A stretch of DNA of 64,000 nt from Microbacterium sp. LWS13-1.2 (GTDB taxonomy: Bacteria; Actinomycetota; Actinomycetes; Actinomycetales; Microbacteriaceae), in NCBI RefSeq assembly GCF_040144835.1, contig NZ_CP151632.1, positions 2,480,001 through 2,544,000 of the forward strand, in the 5' to 3' direction. Positions within the stretch are counted from its first letter, which is position 1, and every line of letters begins with the position of its first letter. Of this stretch, positions 44,185-52,135 are shown piece after piece. The translations under genes were made by a program, and so were the position numbers. The notes beneath the pieces were generated by a model. It worked only from the letters and a program-made list of their open reading frames with translations, searched no databases and was not told the DNA's origin.

Positions 44185-45684
44185 GTGGACTCCACCTTCC
44201 TCGCCAATCTGTCCTGGTCCCTCGCCGTCCTCGTGCATGCCGCGATCGTCATCACCGCGCTCATCGTGATCCCCCGCGGCCGCAAACCCACGGCGGCGAT
44301 GGCCTGGATCCTGCTGATCGTGATCCTGCCCGGGATCGGCGTGGTGCTGTACCTCGTGATCGGCAGCGTGCGCCTGCCGGCGAAGCGGCGTGCCGAGCAG
44401 GCGCGGATCGACGGGATCATCCGCGACAGGGTGGACGCGAACGGGCTGCAGCAGATCGAGGCCGACTGGCCGCGGTGGTTCCAGCGCGTCGTGCAGCAGA
44501 ACGAGACCCTCACCGCCCTGCCCGCGTCAGGGGGCAACGACGCCTCGCTCTTCGGCGACTACCAGGCCTCGATCGACGCGATGGCGGCCGAGATCGACAC
44601 GGCGGAGACCTTCGTGCACGTCGAGTTCTTCATCGTCGCGTGGGACGACACGACGCGCGGCTTCTTCGCCGCCATGGAACGCGCGGTGGCGCGGGGCGTC
44701 ACCGTGCGCCTGCTCGCCGACTACGTGTCGACCCGCAGGCTCGGCAACTGCAAGGCGACGCTGGCGGAACTGGACCGCATCGGCGTGAAGTGGGCGTGGA
44801 TGCTGCCGGTGATGCCGTTCCAGGGCAAATACCAGCGCCCCGACCTGCGCAACCACCGCAAGATCGTGGTCGTCGACGGGCGTGTGGCGTTCATGGGATC
44901 ACAGAACCTGATCTCGCGCGACTACGACTCCGAGAAGAACATCAAGCGCGGGCTGAAGTGGCAGGAGCTCATGACCCGCCTGACCGGCCCGGTGGTCTCC
45001 TCGGTCAACGCCGTGTTCCTTTCGGACTGGCTCATCGAGACGGGCGAGGATCTGTCGGCGACCGAGCATCTCTCCCCCGCCGCCATCGAGGCGGCGCGCG
45101 GCGCCGGTGGCGAGCCGGCGACCGCCGGCGACGGCCTGCTGTGCCAGGTCGTGCCGAGCGGGCCGGGATACGACACCGAGAACAACCTGCGCCTCTTCCT
45201 GTCGCTCATCTACGGCGCGACCGAGAAGGTCATCCTGACGAGCCCGTACTTCGTGCCCGACGAGGCGATGGTCTATGCCATCACGACGGCCTGCCAGCGC
45301 GGCATCGAAGTGCAGCTGTTCGTCTCCGAGATCGGCGACCAGTTCATGGTGTGGCACGCGCAGCGGTCGTACTACACCGCCCTCCTCGAAGCCGGTGTGC
45401 GGATCTTCCTCTACCCGGCACCGTTCATCCTGCACTCGAAGCACTTCTCGATCGACGACGACATCGCCGTGATCGGCTCGAGCAACATGGACATCCGCTC
45501 GTTCAGCCTCAACAGCGAGGTCTCGCTGCTGGTGCGCGGCGAGTCGTTCGTCGCCGGCATGCGCGAGGTCGAGCAGGGCTACCGCGACGCCGGGCGGGAG
45601 CTCACGCTGGAGGAGTGGCGGCGCGAGCCCGCGAAGGCCACGTTCCTCGACGGCCTGATGCGCCTCACCTCCGCGCTCAACTGA
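44185..45684 (+). CDS. cls: Cardiolipin synthase
   Basis: A 499-residue phospholipase-D-superfamily enzyme joining two phosphatidylglycerol molecules into cardiolipin at the membrane. Two N-terminal helices (LAVLVHAAIVITALIVIP, AWILLIVILPGIGVVLYLVIG) belong to the PLDc_N domain. Two HKD motifs follow: HRKIVVVDGRVAFMGS and HSKHFSIDDDIAVIGSSN. QNETLTALPASGGN and SPYFVPDEAMVYAI are also typical. The GTG at 44185 is chosen because the hydrophobic N-terminus follows at once. It is divergent from the SulP gene and has its own terminator. Confidence 0.94.
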   Translation: MDSTFLANLSWSLAVLVHAAIVITALIVIPRGRKPTAAMAWILLIVILPGIGVVLYLVIGSVRLPAKRRAEQARIDGIIRDRVDANGLQQIEADWPRWFQRVVQQNETLTALPASGGNDASLFGDYQASIDAMAAEIDTAETFVHVEFFIVAWDDTTRGFFAAMERAVARGVTVRLLADYVSTRRLGNCKATLAELDRIGVKWAWMLPVMPFQGKYQRPDLRNHRKIVVVDGRVAFMGSQNLISRDYDSEKNIKRGLKWQELMTRLTGPVVSSVNAVFLSDWLIETGEDLSATEHLSPAAIEAARGAGGEPATAGDGLLCQVVPSGPGYDTENNLRLFLSLIYGATEKVILTSPYFVPDEAMVYAITTACQRGIEVQLFVSEIGDQFMVWHAQRSYYTALLEAGVRIFLYPAPFILHSKHFSIDDDIAVIGSSNMDIRSFSLNSEVSLLVRGESFVAGMREVEQGYRDAGRELTLEEWRREPAKATFLDGLMRLTSALN

Positions 45685-45722
45685 CCCGCCGCTCCCGCTC
45701 AGGCCGCGGCGTGCCGAGAATC

Positions 45723-45749
45723 ACGGATGCCGTGGGCCGCGGCATCCGT
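45723..45749 (+). terminator. Terminator hairpin after cls
   Basis: ACGGATGCCG (45723-45732) and CGGCATCCGT (45740-45749) with a seven-base loop, 38 bp after the cls stop codon. Confidence 0.75.
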
Positions 45750-45757
45750 CCAGGACC

Positions 45758-45837
45758 CCTCATTTGAGGAACTGAGCCGAGTTGAGGAGCAGAATGCGGG
45801 TGTCGGCCCGCATTCCGGCGCTGATCCTCAGTCGAGG
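45758..45837 (+). repeat. 80-bp inverted-repeat element, family A copy 2
   Basis: It begins CCTCATTTGAGG and ends CCTCAGTCGAGG, 80 bp in all. The 56 bp between the end boxes differ from copy 3 at one position. An inner hairpin AATGCGGG-N6-CCCGCATT is present. It starts 8 bp after the cls terminator. The 82 bp between copies 2 and 3, and the 185 bp from copy 3 to the next gene, hold no open frame that I would trust. Confidence 0.88.
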
Positions 45838-45919
45838 CACGCTGGCGACAAGCGGCGGCGTCGAGCTCGAGCGCGATCCATCCGGTCGCGCGCGGGCGGT
45901 CCACGCCGTGGGCTGTGCC

Positions 45920-45999
45920 CCTCATTTGAGGAACTGAGCCGAGTTGAGGAACAGAATGCGGGTGTCGGCCCGCATTCCGGCGCTGATCCTCAACTGAGG
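45920..45999 (+). repeat. 80-bp inverted-repeat element, family A copy 3
   Basis: It begins CCTCATTTGAGG and ends CCTCAACTGAGG. It lies in direct orientation 162 bp after copy 2, and is almost identical to it, so one probably arose from the other recently. It ends 185 bp before the start of the AbiEi/DUF559 gene. Confidence 0.88.
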
Positions 46000-46184
46000 A
46001 CCCAAGTGGTGATGCCGTCGGACGGGACCGAGAGCAGCGCCTCATTCCGGCGATCCATGCTGCGGCGAGAGGGATGCCATGGCCAGCGCCAACGCCTCCT
46101 CCACAGTCGCTGCCCGACACGGTCTGTCACCAGAACCGGCCTGGAGCACCGCCTGCGATCCTGCTCGCGCGCGAGGCTCGAATC

Positions 46185-47051
46185 GTGCAGACGACCATCG
46201 ACCCGGCATGGCTGACCACGCTGCGAGAACATGACGGCATCGCTCGCCAGTCCCTGCTTCTCGGCCGGCAGACGAGCAAACGCGAACTCAAGGATGCCGT
46301 CGCGAGCGGTGCGCTCGTGCGCATCCGACGATCCTGGCTCGCTCTGCCCGATGCCGACCCACTCCTGGTCGCCGCCGCCCGCGCAGGGGTTGCACTCAGC
46401 TGCGTCACGCGTGCGGAGCGGCTCGGGCTGTGGGTCCATGGAGACTTCACGAAGCCTCACGTTGCGGCGCCGCCGTGCTCGGGTGGGGTTCGAATCGAAC
46501 AGGACGACGCGGACAATCCGAAGGCGACGGTGCATTGGTTCACACCGGTCGTGCCACGGCCACCGCACACCCTCGAGGACGGCATCGAGAACACGCTCAT
46601 CTCGATCGCATTGTGCCGGCCTTTCGAATACGCACTCGCCACGTGGGAGTCGGCGTTCCGCACCGGCCTCGCCGATCGGGAGGTGATAGGGCGGCTGAAG
46701 CTGCCGCGGATCGCGCGCGACCTGCTCAGCGAATCCACTCCGTTCGCCGACTCCGGGCTCGAAACGATCGTGCCGCGCCGACTTCGTTGGCTGCGAGTGC
46801 GGATCGTGCCGCAGGCATGGCTGCACGGCCATCGCGTCGACTTCCTTCTCGGACAGCGGCTCGTGCTTCAGATCGACGGCGGCCACCATGTGGGCGCGCA
46901 GCGTGATTCAGACAACCGTCACGACGCCGAGCTCATCCTCCGTGGCTATCACGTCATCAGGGTTGGCTATCGCCAGGTCATGGACGACTGGCCCGGCGTG
47001 CAGCAGCTGGTGATGAACGCGGTCGCGCAGGGTCTGCACCTCGCTCGCTGA
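46185..47051 (+). CDS. AbiEi-like wHTH plus DUF559 (Vsr-like nuclease fold) protein
   Basis: 288 residues. The N-terminal 95 residues resemble the AbiEi antitoxin winged helix (LTTLREHDGIARQSLLLGR, VASGALVRIRRSWLALPDADPLLVAAARAG). The C-terminal third is DUF559, a Vsr-like PD-(D/E)XK nuclease fold: HRVDFLLGQRLVLQIDGGHH, RHDAELILRGYHVIRVGYRQVMDDW. The Glu usually before the DG is Gln here, as I recall in many actinobacterial members, so activity is uncertain. The GTG at 46185 gives the normal family length. No AbiEii toxin gene is adjacent. Three 80-bp family A elements bracket it closely, two upstream and one downstream. Confidence 0.82.
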   Translation: MQTTIDPAWLTTLREHDGIARQSLLLGRQTSKRELKDAVASGALVRIRRSWLALPDADPLLVAAARAGVALSCVTRAERLGLWVHGDFTKPHVAAPPCSGGVRIEQDDADNPKATVHWFTPVVPRPPHTLEDGIENTLISIALCRPFEYALATWESAFRTGLADREVIGRLKLPRIARDLLSESTPFADSGLETIVPRRLRWLRVRIVPQAWLHGHRVDFLLGQRLVLQIDGGHHVGAQRDSDNRHDAELILRGYHVIRVGYRQVMDDWPGVQQLVMNAVAQGLHLAR

Positions 47052-47077
47052 GCGCCACAGAGCTCGAGCCGGGCCGC

Positions 47078-47104
47078 CGCCCGCCGCCGCCGCCGCCGCC
47101 GCCG
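47078..47104. repeat. (GCC)n trinucleotide tract
   Basis: About nine GCC units with one interruption lie just after the AbiEi/DUF559 stop codon and 45 bp before element A4. A simple slippage-prone repeat; no gene runs through it on the coding strand. Confidence 0.85.
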
Positions 47105-47148
47105 GAGGAACATACGCGGCTTCGCCCGCAGAAGTCGGTTCTCGCGGT

Positions 47149-47228
47149 CCTCAATTGAGGATCCGAGCCGAGGTGAGGAATGAACAACGCCACAGCACCC
47201 TCATTTCGGCGCACATCCTCAGTTGAGG
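47149..47228 (+). repeat. 80-bp inverted-repeat element, family A copy 4
   Basis: It begins CCTCAATTGAGG and ends CCTCAGTTGAGG, again exactly 80 bp. The GAGCCGAG-N-TGAGGA and CATTTCGGCGC blocks match copies 1-3, while the middle has drifted. It lies 98 bp after the AbiEi/DUF559 gene, in the same orientation as copies 2 and 3. Confidence 0.85.
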
Positions 47229-47250
47229 AACCGGAGATACCCCGAAGGGC

Positions 47251-47277
47251 ACGGATGCCGCGGGCCGCGGCATCCGT
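47251..47277. terminator. Terminator hairpin (GGATGCCGCGG stem)
   Basis: ACGGATGCCGCGG (47251-47263), one base, CCGCGGCATCCGT (47265-47277): a perfect 13-bp inverted repeat 13 bp beyond the stop of the minus-strand AI-2E family gene. Confidence 0.78.
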
Positions 47278-47290
47278 CCCCTGCGGCGGG

Positions 47291-48418
47291 TCAGACCTTG
47301 AGGTTCTGGCGGGGGACGACGACCTCGCGGATGATCAGCAGGATCGATGCCATGACGGGCAGCGCCACCAGCACGCCGACGACGCCCGCCAGCGCCCCGC
47401 CGGCCAGGGCGCCGATCAGCACCAGGGCGGCGGGGATCGCGATCGCCTTGTTCATGACGCGGGGGCTGATGACGTACGACTCGAGCTGGATGTAGATCAG
47501 GTACGCGATGAAGAAGATGATGGCCTGGGTGGGGCTCGAGAACAGAGCGATGATCGAGGCGAAGATCCAGAAGATCACCGAGCCGAAGAGCGGGATGAGG
47601 GTGATCACGAACGCGATCACCGCCATCAGCGCCGGAAAGGGCAGCCCGATCACCACATGCAGGATGAAGACGGCCGCGGCGTTGAGTGACGAGAGGGTCA
47701 CCGAGCCGATCAGCGCGCTGCCCACGGAGCCGGTGATGCGCTCCGTGAGGTCCGCCAGGCGGACGCGGCTGTGCGCCGGTGCCAGGTCGTAGAGCGCGCG
47801 CTTGGCCGCGGAGAGCGACGCGAGGAAGTAGAGGGTCAGGGCGATCACGATGAAGCTCGCCGAGATCCCCGCCACGAAGCCGACACCGACGGCCAGCACT
47901 CCCCCGCCGAGCATCGCGATGGTCGACGGGGCTGAGATCCAGTCGGCGAGCTGGCCCAGACCCGTGAGCATCGCGGTCTGTGCGTCGGGAGTGAGCTGCG
48001 CGAACCAGTCAGACTGCGGGATGTTCTCGACGCCCTCGGGGATGGCCGCGACCAGCTGCACGATCTGCGCGATGACGGGCGGGAGCACGAAGACGAAGAA
48101 CGCGACCGCCACGAGGGCGAATCCGCAGAACACGATGGCGATGCCCGCGCCGCGCTTGACCTTGTGCCGCTCGAGCATCCGCACGATCGGGTCGAGCCCG
48201 AGTGCGAGGAACATCGCCAGCACGATGTAGACGAGGATCGTCGAGATCGAGCCGATCGCCGACCCGAGCACGAGTGCCGCCAGCACGCCGATCGTCACGA
48301 GGAAACCCGTTGCGAGCGGATGATCGAGCGCCGCCATCACGTTGGAGAAGCGCCGGGGGCGCTCTGCGACGACCGCAGGCACCACGTCGGCATCGGAGCC
48401 CTCAGGTTCATCGGTCAT
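47291..48418 (-). CDS. AI-2E family transporter (first copy)
   Basis: A 375-residue membrane protein of the AI-2E/PerM (YdiK-like) family with about eight helices. A first pair (LATGFLVTIGVLAALVLGSAIGSI, LVYIVLAMFLALGLDPIVRMLERHKVKRG) is followed by the large loop and by VIGLPFPALMAVIAFVITLIPLFGSVIFWI, the family signature, and YIQLESYVISPRVM. Members range from autoinducer-2 exporters to Na+/H+ antiporters, so the substrate is open. It is divergent from the SHOCT-DUF6325-SHOCT operon. Confidence 0.9.
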   Translation of the reverse strand: MTDEPEGSDADVVPAVVAERPRRFSNVMAALDHPLATGFLVTIGVLAALVLGSAIGSISTILVYIVLAMFLALGLDPIVRMLERHKVKRGAGIAIVFCGFALVAVAFFVFVLPPVIAQIVQLVAAIPEGVENIPQSDWFAQLTPDAQTAMLTGLGQLADWISAPSTIAMLGGGVLAVGVGFVAGISASFIVIALTLYFLASLSAAKRALYDLAPAHSRVRLADLTERITGSVGSALIGSVTLSSLNAAAVFILHVVIGLPFPALMAVIAFVITLIPLFGSVIFWIFASIIALFSSPTQAIIFFIAYLIYIQLESYVISPRVMNKAIAIPAALVLIGALAGGALAGVVGVLVALPVMASILLIIREVVVPRQNLKV

Positions 48419-48574
48419 GGGGCCATGATGCCGCTAAGCGGTCAGGAAAGCTTCGAAAATCGGTCATCCCGGTCCGGCGTGTTTGGCGGTAGTCTCCGAC
48501 CAGGGCAGCCGCGAGGGACGCGGCGGCCACAACTGCACAGCGACGGGTCGACCCCGTCGAGAAAGCTGGTATCC

Positions 48575-48961
48575 ATGGGCGGCTTCTGGGACTTCATCGC
48601 CTGGATGTTCTGGATCTTCGTGTTCGTCGCGTACCTGATGGTGATCTTCTCGATCATCGGCGACCTCTTCCGCGACGACAAGCTGAACGGCTGGCTCAAG
48701 GCCGTCTGGATCCTCTTCCTGATCTTCGTGCCCTTCCTCACCGCGCTGGTCTACCTGATCGCGCGGGGCAACGGCATGCAGAAGCGCTCGATCGCGCAGG
48801 CACAGGAGCTGCGCTCCGCTCAGGACGCGTACATCCGGCAGACCGCGGGCTCGGGGGCGAGCGCCGCCGACGACATCGCCAAGGCGAAGTCGCTTCTCGA
48901 CTCCGGCGCGATCACCCAGGCCGAGTTCGACAGCCTCAAGGCCAAGGCGCTGGCTGTCTAG
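48575..48961 (+). CDS. SHOCT-domain membrane protein (first gene of a three-gene operon)
   Basis: 128 residues. Two transmembrane helices (FIAWMFWIFVFVAYLMVIFSIIGDLF and LKAVWILFLIFVPFLTALVYLIA) form a PLDc_N-like hairpin. A linker and a C-terminal SHOCT motif follow (DDIAKAKSLLDSGAITQAEFDSLKAKAL). SHOCT motifs are thought to mediate oligomerisation. The start at 48575 puts the first helix at the N-terminus. The next two genes follow at 24 and 11 bp, and the third also ends in SHOCT, so the first and third products may bind each other. Confidence 0.85.
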   Translation: MGGFWDFIAWMFWIFVFVAYLMVIFSIIGDLFRDDKLNGWLKAVWILFLIFVPFLTALVYLIARGNGMQKRSIAQAQELRSAQDAYIRQTAGSGASAADDIAKAKSLLDSGAITQAEFDSLKAKALAV

Positions 48962-48985
48962 CCGGCACCCGAGACAGGAGAAGAC

Positions 48986-49402
48986 ATGACGACTTTCGAT
49001 TACGGCCCCATCGAGTTCTACGCGATCGCGTTCGAAGGCGACCGCCCCGGCCCGGCGGTGCTCCAGGCGATCGACGACCTCGTCGCCTCCGGCACGGTCA
49101 ACGTGCTCGACCTCGTCTTCGCCCGGCGTTCGCCGGAAGGAGAGCTCGAGGTCCTCGAACTCTCCGACACGATCGACGACGGCGCACCGTCGCTCGACCT
49201 CGCGGGGCTCGCGGGGCAGGACGACATCCTGTTCCTCGCGGAGAGCCTCGAGCCCGGTTCGTCCGCAGCCATCCTCGTGATCGAGCTGCTGTGGGCGAAG
49301 GCGTTCGCATCGGCGCTCTACGACGCCGGCGGCGCCGTCATCGCGCGCGAGGGCATCCCGGCACCGATCGTCAACGCGTTCCTCGCCGAGAACGCCGACT
49401 GA
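48986..49402 (+). CDS. DUF6325 family protein
   Basis: 138 residues. The start FDYGPIEFYAIAFEGDRPGPAVLQAIDDLVASGTVNVLDLVF and the end LFLAESLEPGSSAAILVIELLWAKAFASALYDAGGAVIAREGIPAPIVNAF match the actinobacterial DUF6325 family, which resembles the DUF1269 stress-linked membrane proteins but without helices spanning the membrane. Function unknown. AGACAGGAGAAG precedes the ATG. It lies in the middle of the SHOCT operon. Confidence 0.85.
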   Translation: MTTFDYGPIEFYAIAFEGDRPGPAVLQAIDDLVASGTVNVLDLVFARRSPEGELEVLELSDTIDDGAPSLDLAGLAGQDDILFLAESLEPGSSAAILVIELLWAKAFASALYDAGGAVIAREGIPAPIVNAFLAENAD

Positions 49403-49413
49403 AGGAGGAAGAC

Positions 49414-49767
49414 ATGCCACTGAGAAGAATGGGCCGTCCCGGTCTGATCGGCATGGCCGCCCGTACCGCTGTCGTCGCCGGCACGGCGACGGCCGTCTCG
49501 GGCAGCGTGCAGCGCCACCAGCAGGAGAAGGCCGCCGGCGCCCAGGAGCAGCAGGCGTACGAGGCCCAGCAGCAGCAGGCCGCGATGGATGCCGCCGCCG
49601 CCCAGGCTGTCGCCAACGCGCAGGCGGCGCAGGCGGCTCCGGCCGCACCCGCCGCTCCGGCGGCCGACGACATGATGGCCAAGATCACGCAGCTCGCGCA
49701 GCTGCACGCACAGGGCATCCTCTCCGACGAGGAGTTCGCCGCAGCGAAGGCGAAGCTGCTGTCCTGA
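49414..49767 (+). CDS. SHOCT-domain protein with a Gln/Ala-rich middle
   Basis: 117 residues: a short hydrophobic N-terminal stretch (LIGMAARTAVVAGTATAVSGSV), a Gln- and Ala-rich helical region (about 35-80, with QQQQ runs and AAPAAPAAP) and a C-terminal SHOCT motif (MMAKITQLAQLHAQGILSDEEFAAAKAKLLS). AAGGAGGAA precedes the ATG. The family is common next to DUF6325 in actinobacteria, but the role is unknown. A strong terminator follows. Confidence 0.85.
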   Translation: MPLRRMGRPGLIGMAARTAVVAGTATAVSGSVQRHQQEKAAGAQEQQAYEAQQQQAAMDAAAAQAVANAQAAQAAPAAPAAPAADDMMAKITQLAQLHAQGILSDEEFAAAKAKLLS

Positions 49768-49781
49768 GCATCGCTTCGAAC

Positions 49782-49817
49782 GAAGAAGGCCGCGTCCATC
49801 CGGACGCGGCCTTCTTC
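49782..49817. terminator. Strong bidirectional terminator
   Basis: GAAGAAGGCCGCGTCC (49782-49797), loop ATCC, then the exact complement (49802-49817). The A/T-rich outer pairs supply U-runs for both strands. It separates the SHOCT operon from the convergent potassium channel gene. Confidence 0.93.
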
Positions 49818-49840
49818 GTGTCAGCTGCGGTCGCGGGCGA

Positions 49841-50692
49841 TCATCCGCCGGGGCGTTCGTCTCCGCCGTCGCCGAGCGATCCGTGGTCATCGCCGTGGTG
49901 CGCGCCCTCGCCGGCCGCACCGCCCGCGCCCGCACCGCCCGCACCGCCTGCGCCCGCACCGCTCGCACCGCCTCCGCCGGCGGAGCTCTGCGCCGTGAGA
50001 GCGTCGATCTTCTCCATCAGCGCCCGCACCTGCGCACGCGTCGCTGGCTCCTGGTCGTCGTGTGCGCGCGACGCGCGCTCGAGCACCCACGAGGCCAGGG
50101 TCGCGGTGATCACGCCGGCCAGCGCCACCCCGCCGAGCATGAGCGCCACGGCGACCCAGCGGCCGGCATCCGTCATCGGCACGTAGTCGCCGTAGCCCGT
50201 CGTCGTGACGGTCACACACGCCCACCACACCGCGATAGGGAAGGTCGTGATGTTCGCGTCGGGAGCGTGACGCTCTGCTTCGAGCACCGCGAGCGACGCG
50301 AGGTAGATCAGGATGACGGAGGCCCCGGCGCCGTAGACGAGGATCTGCGTGCGCAGCACACCGCCCGCGGTCGTCTTCATCCCCGGCAGCCGGGTCATGA
50401 AGCGCAGGAGGCGAACGAGGCGCAGGACGGGGATCAGCGCGAACGTCAGCGCAGACAGGTGATGGCGGAACCACCATCGCCGATTCTTCGCGAGCGCCAG
50501 GCGCACGAGGTAGTCCGCGATGAACATGGCCCAGGTGACCAGGATCACTGTCGACGCGACCGCCCGGCCAGGACCGTGCAGATCCGCGATCACGCGCCAC
50601 GAGTACGCGACGAGGTACGCGAGTGAGGCGATCATCAGCGGCACCTCGGTGCGCTTGTGCCAGGCGGTCTCCTCCACATGCGAATTGTGCAC
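49841..50692 (-). CDS. Voltage-gated potassium channel protein
   Basis: About 283 residues (start GTG 50692 or 50677, neither with a clear ribosome binding site). Helices S1-S4 include WAMFIADYLVRLALA and the Arg-rich S4-like LIPVLRLVRLLRFMTRLPG. The pore holds the selectivity filter TVTTTGYGDYVP. S6 follows as WVAVALMLGGVALAGVITATLASWVLERA, then a coiled-coil (VRALMEKIDALTAQ) and a Gly/Ala-rich, His-rich tail. It is divergent from the ClC-type channel gene with about 100 bp between, so the two may balance K+ and Cl- conductance. Confidence 0.9.
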   Translation of the reverse strand: MHNSHVEETAWHKRTEVPLMIASLAYLVAYSWRVIADLHGPGRAVASTVILVTWAMFIADYLVRLALAKNRRWWFRHHLSALTFALIPVLRLVRLLRFMTRLPGMKTTAGGVLRTQILVYGAGASVILIYLASLAVLEAERHAPDANITTFPIAVWWACVTVTTTGYGDYVPMTDAGRWVAVALMLGGVALAGVITATLASWVLERASRAHDDQEPATRAQVRALMEKIDALTAQSSAGGGGASGAGAGGAGGAGAGGAAGEGAHHGDDHGSLGDGGDERPGG

Positions 50693-50791
50693 CGGATGTC
50701 GCCACCCGGCGCATCGGCGCGCCCGCCGCCGCGCAGGATCGCCTCGCGCGCCAGTCGCCCCACTCGCCCCGCGACCGCTATCGTGTGCCCC

Positions 50792-52135
50792 ATGCCCGGC
50801 CCCACCGCCGCCTCGCCCGCACCGGCCGCGCCGCCGGGTCCGCAGCTGACCGTCCGACGCCTGGTGCTGCTGTCGATCCCCGCTCTCCTGATCGGCGTGC
50901 TGTCGGCGCTGTCGCTCTGGCTGCTGGAGCAGATCGCCGATCGGCTCGACGACGTGCTGTGGACGAACACGCCTCAGGCGCTGGGCATCGCCCCCGACGC
51001 ACCGTGGTGGATCTTCACGGTGCTGACGGCGACCGGCATCGCGGTCGGCCTCGTCGTGTGGCTCGTTCCCGGCCATGCCGGCCCCGACTCCGCCACCACC
51101 GAACTCGCCGCGAAGCCGCTGCAGCTGTGGGTGCTGCCCGGCCTCGTCGTCGTCGTGATCCTCAGCCTCGCGGGCGGGGTGAGCCTCGGCCCCGAGAACC
51201 CGATCATCGCCGTCAACGTCTCGCTCGCGATCGCGCTCGTCGCGCGCATCGCCAAGGCGGTGCCGCCCGAGCTCACCGGCGCGCTCGCGATCTCGGCGAC
51301 GATCGGCGCGCTCTTCGGCACCCCCGTCGCCGCAGCGCTCGTGTTCACCGGCATGGTCGGAGAGTTCAAGATGGGCGGGTCGCTCTGGGACAAGCTGTTC
51401 CTCCCGCTCGTCGCGGCCGGAGCCGGGTCCGTGACGACCTTCCTCCTCGGCGGCGGATTCGGCACGGCGACTCCCCTCGCCCCCTACGGGACGCCGCAGG
51501 CCTTCGATCTGCTCCTCGGCGCGATCGTCGCGTGCGCCGCCGCCGCTTTCGGGCTCGTGGGCATCTACCTCTTCCCGCTCGTGCATCGCGCGTTCCACGC
51601 GCTGCGGCATCCGATGCTCTACATCACGCTCGGCGGGGTGGTGCTGGGGCTGCTGGGGATGATCGGCGGACCGATCACGCTGTTCAAGGGCCTCGAGCAG
51701 AGCGGCGAGCTCCTCGCCGACCCCGATGCGTATCCGCCCGGTCAGCTGGCGGTGATCCTGCTCGTCAAGATGGCGGCGCTCGTGGTCGCGGCGTCCGCGG
51801 GTTTCCGCGGCGGCCGCATCTTCCCGGCCGTGTTCCTCGGGGTGGCGGCCGGCATGCTGGGCGGCGCGCTGCTGCCGGGCCTGTCGCTGTCGCTCGCCGT
51901 GGCGTGCGGAGTGCTCGGCCTCGTGCTGGCGATCGCCCGCGACGGCTGGGTGGCGCTGTTCGTGGCCGTCGCGATGGTCGGCGACATCACGGTGCTGCCG
52001 ATGCTGTGCATCATCGTGCTGCCCACCTGGCTCGTCGTCACCTGGGCGCGCGAGATGCTCATCACCCCCGCCGACCTCGCGCGCGAGCGCCCGGAGGCCC
52101 CGCTCCCCTGGACCGGAGCCCGCTCAGCCGGCTGA
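50792..52135 (+). CDS. ClC-type ion channel/transporter (YfeO-like)
   Basis: A 447-residue ClC-fold membrane protein with 10-12 helices. The gating segment reads SLGPENPIIAVN in place of the canonical GxEGP, keeping the key Glu but with Asn in place of Gly, as in E. coli YfeO. GFRGGRIFPAVFLG corresponds to the GxFxP motif. The ATG at 50792 is taken over the longer upstream frame, which is Pro/Arg-rich and unconserved. Chloride or fluoride transport is possible. Its last 12 bp overlap the convergent DUF998 gene. Confidence 0.88.
   Translation: MPGPTAASPAPAAPPGPQLTVRRLVLLSIPALLIGVLSALSLWLLEQIADRLDDVLWTNTPQALGIAPDAPWWIFTVLTATGIAVGLVVWLVPGHAGPDSATTELAAKPLQLWVLPGLVVVVILSLAGGVSLGPENPIIAVNVSLAIALVARIAKAVPPELTGALAISATIGALFGTPVAAALVFTGMVGEFKMGGSLWDKLFLPLVAAGAGSVTTFLLGGGFGTATPLAPYGTPQAFDLLLGAIVACAAAAFGLVGIYLFPLVHRAFHALRHPMLYITLGGVVLGLLGMIGGPITLFKGLEQSGELLADPDAYPPGQLAVILLVKMAALVVAASAGFRGGRIFPAVFLGVAAGMLGGALLPGLSLSLAVACGVLGLVLAIARDGWVALFVAVAMVGDITVLPMLCIIVLPTWLVVTWAREMLITPADLARERPEAPLPWTGARSAG

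Noticed and set aside
46480-46505. A tRNA T-arm-like word GGTTCGAATC
   Set aside because: It lies in the AbiEi/DUF559 coding region and no acceptor, D or anticodon stem can be built around it.
46185-47051. A complete AbiE toxin-antitoxin system
   Set aside because: The AbiEi-like wHTH is present, but no AbiEii nucleotidyltransferase toxin gene lies on either side.
45723-47277. A CRISPR array formed by the repeated 80-bp units
   Set aside because: Only three units, with unequal spacing (82 and 1149 bp), inner inverted repeats and no cas genes.
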